A DNA stretch of 64,000 nucleotides from Oidiodendron maius Zn (taxonomy: Eukaryota > Ascomycota > Leotiomycetes > Myxotrichaceae). Numbering within the stretch: position 1 is the stretch's first letter; each line of letters begins with the position of its first letter. Both the position numbers and the translations under genes were made by a program. The stretch is taken from the NCBI GenBank assembly GCA_000827325.1, contig KN832870.1:3286001-3350000 (forward strand), given 5' to 3'. Shown here piece after piece: positions 1 to 10,664 of the stretch. The notes below the pieces were generated by a model, which made no database searches, had not been told where the DNA came from, and worked only from the letters and a program-made list of their open reading frames with translations.

Positions 1-689
1 CCAGCCTGGAAGTACTAAATAGAGAATCTACGAGAACGACGGGCAACAATCGTGTGCTCACCTCACGATACAATCAACAACTTGTGCTATCGCTAGACCA
101 GCGGCATCCCCGAGATGTGCGCCTTATATCCCCACCCCCACAAGAGGACTTGACCGTCCTCTCAGTCCTTGATGTTCCCATGACGATTGGTTTTACCGCT
201 CTACAGCAGGACCGTTCAGACGATTCAGGGCAACGCAACAGGAACAGGCAGCTAGAAATAGTCGGACTCCTGCTTCCTGTTATAATGGTTGCCAGCTCTA
301 TTGCAGCCAGCGTCTCAAGTGCACCAATTACCCAACTGGCGCTCCAGGTCCTTGTTGCCATCGTAGCTACCAGCATTCTTTGGGCCGGAAACGGGCAAGT
401 TGCGAACGCTACGGTCACCACGATCGACCAGCACCAGACGGCATCCATACTCTCCAGTCCGAACACCATGCAATCGCCCCATTACATGGCAGTCGCAGCC
501 TCGCTACTTCGGTCGTCAACCAACTCCTCAGAATATCTCATCAGCGTACGTCCCATTTAGGCAGCACCTTTCATGTCTGTAAGATCATGCACTAACATCT
601 TAATAGTCGTCGAAGCGTACCTCATCAAAGATCTTTCGGAGATCGAGAGCCTCTCATTGGTTTGGAATACTGCAGAGACTGAGCATTAG
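1..689 (+). CDS. Unresolved 3' end of a gene running in from the left edge
   Basis: An open frame from 54 to 560 encodes a hydrophobic stretch without a recognisable domain. A convincing intron follows: donor GTACGT at 546, branch site CTAAC near 592, acceptor TAG ending at 606. The next exon reads a natural-looking helical tail ending in ETEH and a stop at 687-689, but in a frame that does not match the 54-560 frame, so another exon boundary or a frameshift must lie inside this stretch. The helical tail recalls C-termini of fungal Zn2Cys6 regulators, but this is only an impression and no zinc cluster is in the window. An opposite-strand frame (74-469) overlaps and looks like a shadow. Confidence 0.25.
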
Positions 690-1338
690 ATCGAGCATGC
701 GATGACCTGGGGCTGCCCGGGCCCTGTGTATGCCCTTTACGATGTGACATTTTGGGGAATCATGTAGGCTAGTAAAGTGCCTCGTTGACGTGATGGTTTA
801 CACATCATCACAATCTACTGAGTCCCTGCCATACCAGTCTGCATTTGAATTTTTATGTGTATTTGCGTGATATATTTTGTAGTCCGTAAGAGTCCCATCC
901 CTGCTCGGCCTTAATTAAGACGTAAGGCATCCTTTTAGATTGAACTCGTGTGCCGTCAGAGGCATCTCTCGGTTATGCTTTGATATTTGCTCTCGCCGTC
1001 TACTCTCCATGCTGACCGCAGAATAGTCGGCACGGTTCAAGGCGTCTATAATTTAGAGTAGATATCTCGCGAGGTAGGTAGGTAGGTGGGCGGTATGTCA
1101 CAAGATGCAAGACATAGAACGCAGTACAGAGGATTAAGAACACATGATGTATTAACACGAGAGAGAAATAAATGATCATATACACACAATCTTCAGGCTT
1201 TCTAATGTTTGAATGCGATTGATTTGAGACACAAGGATTTCAGTACAGTGATCTAGTCCTATCCCAAAGCCCAGAGAAAACCCGTTCGCCAACTCAGAAA
1301 CCCCAACGCCACATATCGACACTCACGCATTCCCGCGC
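690..1338. other. Intergenic, no gene seen
   Basis: AT-rich spacer between the left-edge gene end and the 3' end of DID2. It holds a short GGTA tandem repeat around 1073-1087 and no convincing reading frame. Confidence 0.6.
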
Positions 1339-2247
1339 TTACGATCTTAAAGCCCTAAGCCTCTCCCCTAGCCCATCCTCTTCCACCTCTGTCGGCCCAC
1401 TCTTGACCGGCGCGGCGCTCACGGCCTTTGCCCCCTCCATCTCCTGGTGTAGCTCGACGCCCGCCTCGTCTGCGACCTGGTTCATCAGACGATCCACGTC
1501 CTCCTGGGGCGTGCCGACCGCTGTAGCGCTCGTCGTGGCATTCTCGTAGTACCCTGTTGCGACGTCCAGGTCCTCGAACTGCGACTCGAAGCGATCCATC
1601 ACTGCTGATATCTATACCGTATCCATTAGCGACTTCATGCTCAAGTGCGCAGCATGTTGTACTTCTCCATGGATAGCACTTCGAGATGAGGAGTGAGCAC
1701 AAGATAACTGACCTTCTCTAAATCCATCGCTTTCATAGCATGATCCATGCCCTTAACCACATTCATCATGCTCCCTGTGACCTGCCTCATGGTGACTGCG
1801 GTCTGCACCCTGCTCGCCACGGCATCGATCCGGCTCCCTAAGCGCAGCAGGTTCAAGCGCTCGTTCTGCTTACGGATGGCATTCTGCGCGTAGATCTTCG
1901 CGATGTCGTTGTGGCCCTGCTGGATTGCCTGTTGTGCGGAGATGTTGCGTCAGCAACTTGCTTGAATCGTATGGGAGCACGATATGAATATGTATATCGC
2001 AAGAGAGGCGGGAATATGAATAGTAGGATGGATAAGGAGATGACAGCGCACCTTCTTGAGCTTGTCCTTCTCGGTCTTCTCGTCCTTGCTGGCTTTGGCA
2101 GCCTGGCGATTTAGTTGCTTCGCTGTGAACTGCAAGAGGGGCGAATGTGTCAGTATGCGCCGAGAATGTGGATATGGAGACTGAGAGAGGAAGAGTGAGA
2201 GATAGGCATGCCTTCAGGTTAAAGAGGGCCTTCTCCAGACCGGACAT
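1339..2247 (-). CDS. DID2: ESCRT-III-associated protein Did2/Vps46 (CHMP1)
   Basis: Four exons (2247-2212, 2129-2052, 1928-1713, 1611-1339) give 200 residues, the usual Did2/CHMP1 length. The product starts [18 protein letters not shown], has the basic Snf7-fold helical N-half with [12 protein letters not shown], the conserved [15 protein letters not shown] stretch, then [13 protein letters not shown], and ends in a MIM1-type helix [11 protein letters not shown], which in this family recruits the Vps4 ATPase. Role by family: late endosome membrane, ESCRT-III disassembly and multivesicular-body sorting. The first intron (2211-2130) is unusual: it begins GC rather than GT and ends CAG. It has a good CTGAC branch site, and no GT donor nearby restores the conserved NLK-FTAK junction. 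The other introns are GT-AG. It stands tail-to-head with the left neighbour. Confidence 0.95.
2130..2211 (-). other. GC-AG intron in DID2
   Basis: This 82-nt intron begins GCATGC directly after the AAG codon for Lys12 and ends TTGCAG before the Phe13 codon. An internal CATACTGACAC supplies the branch site. Joining here reproduces the invariant N-terminal sequence of the CHMP1 family, so the non-canonical donor is well supported. Confidence 0.85.
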
Positions 2248-2248
2248 G

Positions 2249-2948
2249 ATGGGCGACGTCTGCGAGGCTGGTTTGCGTATGGGATGAGGATCTTCAGCGG
2301 GGTGGAATGTGGGATGCTTGATGTTCGATGTCGCGGTAGCCTCGTCTTGGTGACGTTGGGGCTTCCTACGGCGGGCGGGAGACGCCGCTGGTGTTGGTCT
2401 GCCCCTCGCTTGTAATTCTCGACTCCCTGTTGATTCTGAGTATCTGATAAACTACAAATTTTTGAGGCTCGAAGGTAGGATTATCGTTCTAGATGCCTTG
2501 TATAGCTACATGCCTTCCTATGTACCCTGCATTCGCATTTACCCACTGCTAGGTTTCAGTCTAAACATAATCATTTTTGACATATATGAGCTGTAGTAAT
2601 AAAATACAGTACGAGTTCGCTCAAGTATCTGAAATGTTCAAATCACTTAATGGCACATCACAGGTGGATTAGTCTTCTTCGAATTTCTCATGGATCCGGA
2701 TTTTTCATACGACCCCTCCTCTATTATACAATTCTACATAGGTAGCATTAAGTCCCATTAAGCGGGTCTTGACAATGTTGTCAAGTCTCTACATTGATCC
2801 ATGAGCAGTGGCCGACTGACCGGACGGTCCTACACGGACCAAATATTTTCCCCAATGTGTGGTATAAGAATCAGAAACACCTTCAAATGCGCGTGTCTGT
2901 GGAGATCTACTTTCTTCAAGAGATAGAAGACGGTATAGACGCGAGACT
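2249..2948. other. Intergenic between DID2 promoter and wall-protein 3' end
   Basis: Upstream region of DID2 (about 2250-2450, moderately GC-rich), then AT-rich 3' flank of the wall-protein gene. Nothing else is recognised. Confidence 0.5.
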
Positions 2949-4927
2949 TTACAGAGCAAAAGCAGCAACGAAGATGACAGCGGCCAGGAGGCTGCTGAAT
3001 CCGAGCCCGGTCTGGGGTGCGGAGTTGGTGAAGGAAGGTCGAGTCGTACCAACAACCGTGTTTGAAGGGGCTGGAACGGTCACTGAGGCGACAGTGGTCG
3101 CCGCTGGGTAGGTCTGAGCCGGGTAGGTAGCTGGAGCAGGAGTGCCAGTCACCAAGGCGATTGTGCTTGCTGGGCCTGGAACCGTAGTGAGTACGACTTG
3201 AGGCACGACAACGGAGGTTGTGTAGACGGTTGTGGAGGAGCTGTACGGAATGACAGTTCCAGATTCGCTGCAGGGAACGACAACAGTGCTTTCAACAGTG
3301 ACAGTAGTGACAGGTCCAGATGGGTAAGTGGTAACTCCAGACACCTCTGAGGAGCAAGTGAGGATGGCTGGGTTAGAGCCGATCTGGTTCACGCAGATGC
3401 CCTTGAAGTAGTTCTGGGCGGAAGCGATGTCACTGTCCGTAGCACCGTGAGCATAGAGACACTCGTAGACGGAGCAGACCAGGCTCTCCGAGGGGCAGTA
3501 GCAATTAGTATCGGTGTTAGAGTTACAGTTGCTCTCCAAGGGGATCCAGGTGTTCAAGCATTGGGGAAGAATGCTTGGGTATGGAAGAGGGGAGGCGCTC
3601 GATGATGCGACTCCTCCTGCGCTGGACGTGGCATATGGGACAGTAGCAGTGGGCGAGACGGTAGAGTATGACGTGATTAGGATTGTGGAGGTCGTCGTTC
3701 CAGTCTCAATGCTGGTGGTACCGCCCGATACATGGGTTGAAGTGAAAGGGCAAACAGTTGTGGTAGTGTCGACAACGACTGTAGTGTAAACCTCAGAGCT
3801 AGTGACGACGGCAGCAGAAGTTGTGTTGTAAATGCTGTAGGGAGGGACAACAGCTGAAGCTGTGGTAGTAGGTGCGGTCACGCCTTGCGCGGTGGAAACA
3901 GTAGTGACGGCATAAGTGACAGTCGTGATCACAGTCGAGCTGGCTGGGCAGTTGGTGACGGTTGGCGCACAACTGGTGACAGTCTCAAGAGAAGTAGTGT
4001 AGACGGTCTCAGTGGCAGGGCTTGAGGATGACGGGGTTGTAGCAGAGTAAACAGGGGTTGTTGGAGTCGTCTCAGTGGCAGGGCTTGAGGATGACGGGGT
4101 TGTAGCAGAGTAGACGGGAGTTGTTGGAGTCGTCTCAGGGGCAGAAACCGAAGTTGTAGTTGTGTAAGCAAGAGCCGTTGTGGAATACTGAGGCGGAGTT
4201 GTGGCGCTGTAAGTATGGCTAGAGTGAGAGCTGCAGTCAAATCCAATACTGTGGACACCGACACTGCAGGTGGGCTTCGGTCCGCCACCTGGGTAGACTA
4301 CAGTGACATTCTTGGCCCCGCCGCATTGGGTGTTCGTGATGGTTGAACCACCCTTAGAGCATGGAGAAGTCTGCTTGCAGGTAGATCCATCGGGCATACC
4401 ATAGTGGAAGTCGAGACTGCAGTCGAACTCAACTGTGACTTGAAAATGGTCAACAGAAAAGCTAGAAACACTGGTATCAGAGCCACAGCCAAAGCTGGGG
4501 CAGCTGGAGTGATCAGATGAGGCAACACCCGTGATACATTTGGCCTATTGACAATCAATAAATGGACAGCTACAACGAAATACACAGCATACCTGGAATT
4601 CATTGCCACTTGCACCACGCTTAGCGGGCGCAAAGGAGTCAGCGCACTGCCAGTTATCGAAGTCGAAGCCGCCATAACTGCCGAAGGAGCCTGTAGGGAG
4701 GCCGCTCCAGTCAAAGCCGCCCGACTGCTCACTACTGCAGTGGTTATCAGAGTTGCTAGGGCACTGGAAGCCCGGAGCATCAAGCCATCCCTAACGGTAA
4801 AATGTGAGCCTGCATTCAGTGCCATCTGCTTGAGATGGACGAGGATATATGGGAGACATACGTCGGCAGCAGCCAGCTGGATGCCCGAGGCAAGAGCAAC
4901 AAGGGCAGAAACAGATAGGGTCTTCAT
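2949..4927 (-). CDS. GPI-anchored, Ser/Thr-rich cell-wall protein with CFEM-like domain
   Basis: Three exons (4927-4862, 4790-4593, 4544-2949) give 619 residues. The protein starts with a signal peptide (MKTLSVSALVALASGIQLAAAD). A Gly/Phe/Cys-rich N-domain follows with a dibasic KR site, then a long Ser/Thr-rich stalk rich in TTP and VYSATT motifs. Next is a cysteine domain around LPQCLNTW to KGIC, with an Asp-containing TDTNCYC core. It ends in a hydrophobic tail (GLGFSSLLAAVIFVAAFAL) after small residues, as expected for GPI addition. The cysteine spacing resembles CFEM domains, known for haem or iron binding and wall adhesion, but the first CFEM cysteine is missing and the last loop is long, so I call it CFEM-like. 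The stalk contains two head-to-tail 63-bp repeats. Exon 2 is read in a different frame from the longest open frame; its Cys/Trp-rich reading and clean splice sites decide this. Confidence 0.85.
4006..4131 (-). repeat. Two tandem 63-bp units in the wall-protein stalk
   Basis: Units 4006-4068 and 4069-4131 differ at only a few bases and encode two copies of a 21-residue Thr/Pro/Ser block (TTPVYSATTPSSSSPATE). A third partial unit begins at 4132. Such in-frame repeats commonly change copy number in fungal wall proteins. Confidence 0.9.
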
Positions 4928-7737
4928 CCTGGAAGAGAAGCAAAAACTAGACTTGAGCAAAGCGAGGGATTGCAACTGAGTTTTCGCTTTTTGTACAGGG
5001 CCGATTCGCCTGTGTGAAAGGGTGAGCAGACGAAGAGTAGAGCAGAGCAGAAGGAACAAGAATCAGAGCAAAGAAGCGAGTGACTTTGACTCTTAAAAGA
5101 GGAAGAGAGATAGACAAAGAGGAAGAGAGGACGATGATGTAGTGTCTGAGAAGAATGTGCCGAAAGGAAAAGTGAAAACTCTCCTCTGGAGGGGGATCTC
5201 AGGATTCAATATATCAGTAGAATCGGTTGGGTCGCAGCCACACTCGCTCGCACCCACGGACCTGCAACGTCCATACCGACCAGTCACACATAGCACACCC
5301 GGTGCAGAAGCCCTGGCTTGCCGAATGCCAAGGAAAGGGGCAGACCTGGACGACAATGTGCGCTGCCCAGGCCCATCCATGCGTTTTGCGCGCGCGTTGA
5401 CCGGCGTCAGGGGCCGCATTGAGGCGAGGCAGTGGACACGACGTATTCTGAGGTAAGGAAGACCGCCCAGGTCCAGCCTAGCAGATCGATCTGACCAGAC
5501 GCATTGGGACAGGAAGAGCGCAAGGTAAGAAGCTTAACCCCCCTGTCGACGAGCCAAAAACGAGCTGCACAGCAGGGGAGCTTGAAACGTAAACTCTGCC
5601 TCCTCACGCGCAGAGGCTATTGATCCTCCCGGCGCAGAGATCGGTGGGATTTGCAATCCGCGCCGCGGTCCATCCTACTGTACCAGCGCAGGTACAGCCA
5701 GCAGTTCGCGCCGCCCGGATACACCAGCGAAGCAGTGCTCGGTGGCGCCCCGGAGGCATGGCGAGAATGGCGATGCTACCAGAACACTAGAGAACAGGTG
5801 TGACCACGCCGCTTGGTCTATTTCCGTCCGTTTCTAGCTTCAGACCCAGTCTGGAGAGCGTGCCCAGGCCATGGCGCATCGCTCGGACAGACTTAGGTCC
5901 CACGGGAGTCCCCGTGCTGTACAGGCTGGCCGCTTGTGAGTGGCCGACGGGCAACAGGGCAACGAAGAGGTCATCTTTTGGAGCGCAGAGGAGGGATAGT
6001 TACGCTGGATCTGGATCAGACAGGGCCGAAGGCGGCGAGGCCACTGGACAGGACTGAGCGGTGCTGTTTTTAGCAGCCCACCCGCGCGGCTCCGTGATGA
6101 CTCCATGGCCACCGAAAAAAGATCAGCGCGTTTCAACTGTTTCAGATGCAACCGAATCAGGGCCAGTCGACTATTTGTCCCAGAGTCTCAAGTCTCCCCC
6201 ATCGTCGACTCGGGTCAAGACCGAGACGCCTTCACCGATGGCCGGGTGCAGGTCTCGAAGTCTGCACGCAGGTGAGGGGGTTAGAGCATGGGGACTCTCG
6301 TATAAAGATGCAGTATCTTTTACTCAAACAGCGATACCCTCCGCTCCCCAATATTGCCCACCTGGTTCATAACAGAGGCATCTCGGGACTTCCGTGCTTC
6401 CCGACTCGACTGTCCTCAAGCCACAGTCTGGAAGCAGCCCATGACTATTGGCTTCTGGCGAGGGGGGCGCTCGGACACTGGGCCTGCCTGGGGCGACGTG
6501 CAGATACGGACGCAGGTACACCAAAGAGGCGGCCAATGCACAAATCCAGCACCACCATACTGGGGCACGTACCTCGCAAAGTCTTCTGTTCCTGTCGGCT
6601 ATGCAGGTACCGCTGCACACCATGGCAGCTTCGCCCCAACCTTGTTTGCCACCGCTCTTCCTTGGTCCCGTACTGCCGTCTTCGAATAGATACAATTATA
6701 TAGTAGGTTACTCTCGGCCACAGCGGCGCCTCCGCCATATTCTTGCATCTGGAAGGAGCGGGGGAAACTGAAAAGCCACCTGGGAAGCGCGGTTGACGAA
6801 CACGACCCCAGCAGTATTCCAAAAGGAAACCCCACCGTCCCAAAATAGGGCCGGAGAAAACTACCGGTTTCAAAAGGATAAGGAAGGTAAAGCCACATGC
6901 GGCCACATGAAACGGGTCCGGAGGGCATGGGTCCCATCCACATTTCTTGGGGCAGAGAAAGATGGATATAGCTCAAAAGATGACAGAAAGTATGCCTGAA
7001 ACGCTGGCTGACCGTGTGAAGGAAGCCACACTTTGGTCTTTTACGAGTATACGGAGTCTTTACGAGTTCACGGTCCATGACCTCTTCCAAATACCGCAGT
7101 CTTCCCGATGAGTGCTGCTCCACGTATGCAGCTTACCGTGAAGTTCCGGCAGACCAACCTTCGCAAGTTGCCGTGGAGTTCATGTATTGTAAGCTCGGCG
7201 ATAAGTTGATAGAGCATTTTCAAGTTGAACAGCAGCCATAGATCTGCAGAGATACTAGCCTACGATGATTTCTTTTTCAAATCTGTATATGGGGGGTTTT
7301 TTTGGGCGCCATTTTACCTGTATACTTGATCAGAAATGCGATACCTCCTCCTGACTCCTATTCTCTTGTAGCGAGTTTGCCCCATTCTCACATCCCTCAG
7401 ATATCCTAGATTTTCTCTTAAGGAATGCGAATGAAAGTCCTAAAGAGACATGTAAACTTCTTGCTTTGTCTGCGAGAACTCAACAAACTGCTTTTTAACC
7501 CAAAAATGGACATCAGCCCTTCACGAAACTTGACCGGCAGACTTGTTGCTATGTGATGATGGATATGATAAACTGTAAGTCCAATTATGTTCAGCCAGAC
7601 TGTTCTCGTGAACGTCATGACGGTCTTGGGTACATATATGTTGTATTTTGGGGCAACATCTGCGGATCCAAATACGGACGACACAGTTTTGATTATGATC
7701 TTCAATGCTTTGATAGAAGTAGCAGTTGCCTTTCCTT
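4928..7737. other. 2.8-kb gap, no supported gene
   Basis: About 4930-5100 is the purine-rich upstream region of the wall-protein gene. The remainder to 7737 is fairly GC-rich up to about 6950 and carries several overlapping open frames of 100-175 codons on both strands (for example 6599-7123 minus). None has a recognisable domain, coherent splice structure or clear coding bias. It may be promoter DNA, non-coding transcription or decayed genes. Confidence 0.5.
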
Positions 7738-8415
7738 CTAGACCACTATGCCCTCTCTCCAAGCATACTGAATCATTTCCAGTACCCCGTCAACGCACTC
7801 CTTGCCGGCTACTTCATTAATCAACCACATACAAGCATCCAGTCCGCAACTTACACCACCACTCGTAATAACCCTCAGGTTGTTCTCCTTGACTCTGTTA
7901 ACAACGTACCTCTCCTTAACAATCGTCGTCTGCCCACCACACAATGTCGCAAACTTCTCAAAGTAATATGGATGGGTCGTTGCTACCAGGCCCTTTAGAG
8001 CGCCGACCTGGGCCAGGAACAGGCTGCCTGTGCAGACGCTCAAAAGCGTCCTAACCCTGCCCTCATCCTTCTCCAACGCACACCAGGCGCGGATTAGATT
8101 CAACGGCTCTGACTGAGCCTCAAGAACCACATTGCTGCTACCGCCTGGAATCACTAAGACATCGAAGTCTGCGAGCTGCGCGTACGCATCCTCGAGCGGG
8201 ATGTGTCTTCCGAAGATGCAATTCTGTCCCGAAGTGACAAGCTCCGTGCCCGCCGTGACGGTAGGCTCAAATACATGAATAGGGGTGGGCAGAGACTTTG
8301 TGGAGGGGTATATAGCCTCTGAGAGGGCCTCGAGAGGCCCAGCAAAGTCAAGGGTATCGAGGCGGGGGTGCAGGTGGAAGAGGACCTTGAAGGACTTGGG
8401 AGTAGCAGCCGCCAT
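7738..8415 (-). CDS. DJ-1/PfpI family protein (class I glutamine amidotransferase-like)
   Basis: Single exon. I start at the ATG at 8415 (MAAATPKSFKVLFHL, 225 residues), because the family begins directly with the first beta-strand; an in-frame ATG at 8481 would add 22 residues. Family marks are DTLDFAGPLEAL with the conserved Glu, the strand DVLVIPGG, the nucleophile elbow LLSVCTGSLFLA with the reactive Cys, and GGVSCGLDACMWLI near the end. It resembles the fungal branch related to isonitrile hydratase and the N-domain of AraC-type regulators. The substrate cannot be told from sequence. It is probably cytosolic, with no signal peptide or PTS1. It lies on the same strand as the NRPS-like gene, with the ORF1-only retroelement in between. 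Confidence 0.88.
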   Translation of the reverse strand: MAAATPKSFKVLFHLHPRLDTLDFAGPLEALSEAIYPSTKSLPTPIHVFEPTVTAGTELVTSGQNCIFGRHIPLEDAYAQLADFDVLVIPGGSSNVVLEAQSEPLNLIRAWCALEKDEGRVRTLLSVCTGSLFLAQVGALKGLVATTHPYYFEKFATLCGGQTTIVKERYVVNRVKENNLRVITSGGVSCGLDACMWLINEVAGKECVDGVLEMIQYAWREGIVV

Positions 8416-8481
8416 TTTAAAGGGATGCTCTGTTGAGATCAATTGCAATAGCAACTGAGATGAGACTTGGGGATAGGACAA

Positions 8482-8924
8482 AAGGGGAGAGAAGAGGAGA
8501 GCCTTATACTTTGTGCTCAGACACCCATTGTAAGACGGAGGAGGGAGTAGGTGATGCTCAATGCTATATGTCGACTCACACTCACTAGTTTGTTTGTATC
8601 TTCAAGGATTGTTGATTTAGACCGTCCTGTGCGATCAATTTCGGCCCTTCAGACAACAGAGCGGTGCATTTCTCACCGTCGGATCTGCAACGGCAAGATA
8701 TTGATGTCCAATGCGGATATAGAGCGGTGGTGAGGGGCCGAAAGTCGGAGGAATATTGGTCCATCGGCTACCCATTTGGACAGGATATGACAGAATTGAC
8801 TAACCCCAATTATATCTTCATTTATTTATTGCCATATCAATGATTGTACGATATTTACTTTTACGCCGGGGCAACTGCGTCTATATTATATAGTTAATAT
8901 ATCTTCCGCTTCCTTCAATCATTC
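8482..8924. other. Upstream region of the DJ-1/PfpI gene
   Basis: AT-rich spacer with no gene, ending at the left copy of the target-site duplication of the ORF1-only element. Confidence 0.5.
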
Positions 8925-8938
8925 TCAGATCCATTGAT

Positions 8939-8958
8939 TATTATTATTATTATTTATA
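8939..8958 (-). repeat. AAT/TAT simple-repeat tail of the half-LINE
   Basis: The plus strand reads (TAT)n here, next to the left target duplication. On the minus strand it is the 3' AAT tail of the element. Confidence 0.8.
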
Positions 8959-9111
8959 CTCCGCTTAGCTATAAGAGCTGCGGTACTTCTAGACTCTAAA
9001 TCCATATAGTAAACCATGCAGGTAAGCTGGACTAAACCTATATGCTGCTGTATTCGTGCATTCCTATGCCTTTGAATCGTCCACATTGATACTTAGTAGG
9101 CTTCTCTTTGG

Positions 9112-10533
9112 CTACTCTAGGCCTCCCTCTGCCAGGAACGTAGCCATACTACGTGTAGTCCGTGCAGCCCTCGAGAGGTCGGTCGGTCGACCCCTCTTAC
9201 TAGTCCTAGGAGGGGGGGGCTGGCTTGAGCTAGAGAGTTGCCGGCGTCGCGCTGGTGCTGGTACAGGTGCAGGTGCAGGTGCAGGTGCAGGTGCAGGTGC
9301 AGGAGCAGGTACAGGTTCCTCAAACCGAGTGCCCTGGGTGATATCAAACTGGTAGGGGCGATATTTATATGCCTCCTTAGCTCTCTTCACCTCTTTGGCT
9401 GCAACAGGGCACCTCTGGTCCCAGGCTGGGTGGTCACGCTTGCAGTTTACACACCTCTTCTGGCCTCCCTCCCCCTTCTCAGGGCAGCTAGCCTCTCCTC
9501 CACCATGTGCAACGCCTGTGCAGTGGCCACACCTAGCCTGGTTGCTGCAGTACCTTGCGATATGGCCGAACTTGTGGCACTTATAGCACCTCCGCACCTG
9601 GGTAGCTGCATAAAAGGGCTCAGTATCGAAGTATTGAGCCTCGAAAACCACTCCACGTCTACATGCTTCCTGTGCTGCTGCCACACTGTTCATATGCAGT
9701 ATTATAACTGTATGCCTGCCGCTTCCTGACCTCGGGAGCTGGACTTTGCAGCGGTTAATCCCAGCCGTCCGCTTCTGGAGCTCCTTTATAACCTGCTGAG
9801 GGTCGTGGATCGTCTGTAGGCGCTGAGCTGGGAGCCCCTTTGCAATGACTGTAAACTCCCTTGGCCTCACCTGCGCACTAGGGCCGAAGGTAGCCTGGAC
9901 CCAGGTAGTGTCTTTGGTATATTCCTCTGCCTTGCCTTCAAACGTTAGGATTGTATCGCCGCTAGGGAGCCGGCGTGCTGCAATAGCATCACTGCCCCCA
10001 ATTGCCCTGTTCGCCGCCTCTACAACCTGAGTGGGAGACCTCTGAGCGAGGTCCCCGCTCTGGCCTGGAGCCTTGATAACTACCTCACGGGTCCTGCGCT
10101 CTGGAACCACTATCCTGGGTGCCTCAGCTCCTCCACTGCCTGCACGCCCTGCAGTTACCTCTGCCCATGTCTTGCCTTGAGGCTGAGCCCTCGGCAGGGC
10201 CTTTGAGAGTTCGATAATTGAGCCTCGTAGCTCTTGTATTTCGTCTCGTAGGGTTTCAGATGACGCGTCGCTATGAATAGGCTGTAGGTCAAGCCGCTCG
10301 AGGACGCCCAGCAGCGTTGCAGCAAACTCATCCCTCTTGCTAGGTATCACGTAATCAGTAAAGAGACCTAATATCTCTAGGAGCGCCCCTTCTTCTTCCT
10401 CCTCCTCACTAGGCCCTCGCTGGGCATTCGCTGGCTGGCTGCTAGCTGATCGCGTCGCTTGCGCGTTTTGCGCGTTTCCTCTATTTGTCGCCCCTACAGC
10501 TCCACCTGGCCCTTGAGGGCCCTGGTAAGCCAT
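9112..10533 (-). CDS. Gag-like ORF1 protein with three CCHC zinc knuckles (Tad-type LINE)
   Basis: An intact 473-codon frame without stops or frameshifts. The N-terminus is Gln/Gly/Ala-rich with an acidic run, followed by a helical stretch (LLEILGLFTDYVIPSKRDEF), a KTWAEVTAG motif common to fungal Tad-clade gag proteins, and a central basic RNA-binding-like region. Three zinc knuckles follow: CYKCHKFGHIARYC (CX2CX4HX4C), a CX2CX4HX6C and a CX2CX3HX6C. The C-terminus has a Pro-Ala repeat and a basic SKRGRP segment. By family it is the nucleic-acid-binding ORF1 protein that coats LINE RNA. The partner ORF2 is absent. The open frame contrasts with the RIP-riddled copia element at 55.6-60.8 kb, so this insertion is young, escaped RIP, or is under selection. 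Confidence 0.9.
   Translation of the reverse strand: MAYQGPQGPGGAVGATNRGNAQNAQATRSASSQPANAQRGPSEEEEEEGALLEILGLFTDYVIPSKRDEFAATLLGVLERLDLQPIHSDASSETLRDEIQELRGSIIELSKALPRAQPQGKTWAEVTAGRAGSGGAEAPRIVVPERRTREVVIKAPGQSGDLAQRSPTQVVEAANRAIGGSDAIAARRLPSGDTILTFEGKAEEYTKDTTWVQATFGPSAQVRPREFTVIAKGLPAQRLQTIHDPQQVIKELQKRTAGINRCKVQLPRSGSGRHTVIILHMNSVAAAQEACRRGVVFEAQYFDTEPFYAATQVRRCYKCHKFGHIARYCSNQARCGHCTGVAHGGGEASCPEKGEGGQKRCVNCKRDHPAWDQRCPVAAKEVKRAKEAYKYRPYQFDITQGTRFEEPVPAPAPAPAPAPAPAPVPAPARRRQLSSSSQPPPPRTSKRGRPTDLSRAARTTRSMATFLAEGGLE
9250..9320 (-). repeat. Hexanucleotide (GGTGCA)n repeat coding Pro-Ala in ORF1
   Basis: Around 9263-9312 on the plus strand GGTGCA is repeated head-to-tail, with a few variant units at each end. 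On the minus strand it encodes an alternating Pro-Ala tract of about 20 residues between the zinc knuckles and the basic C-terminus. It is in frame, so copy-number change would leave the frame open. Confidence 0.9.
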
Positions 10534-10664
10534 AAGGGGGGTAATTAAGGGTCGCTGATAATGGTTCTGATATCCAATTAAGTTTATCTCATGAGGCTGT
10601 GGGAGTTTCAGGGATTAGTCAAAAATCGCGAAAGTTTATGTTCAGATCCATTGATATCAAGATG

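Larger units (their letters stand above)
8925..10655 (-). mobile_element. Non-autonomous LINE-like element encoding only ORF1 (half-LINE), flanked by 14-bp target duplication
   Basis: The 14-bp sequence TCAGATCCATTGAT occurs exactly at 8925-8938 and again at 10642-10655. Between them lies a 1703-bp unit (8939-10641) read on the minus strand. It has a roughly 110-nt 5' leader, one intact gag-like ORF1 (10533-9112), about 140 nt of 3' sequence, and an AAT-repeat tail (minus-strand TAAATAATAATAATAATA) directly abutting the duplication. A simple A-rich tail next to a 10-20-bp target duplication is the hallmark of target-primed reverse transcription by LINE machinery. There is no room for an ORF2 (endonuclease plus reverse transcriptase). 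The element sits 9 bp beyond the stop codon of the NRPS-like gene. Confidence 0.85.

Noticed and set aside
6599-7123. 174-codon minus-strand frame
   Set aside because: No domain, unnatural composition, heavy overlap with plus-strand frames in GC-rich DNA; typical of a chance frame.
9112-10533. Domesticated host zinc-finger gene
   Set aside because: The exact target-site duplication and simple-repeat tail show a mobile insertion; domestication would need evidence of conservation at this locus.
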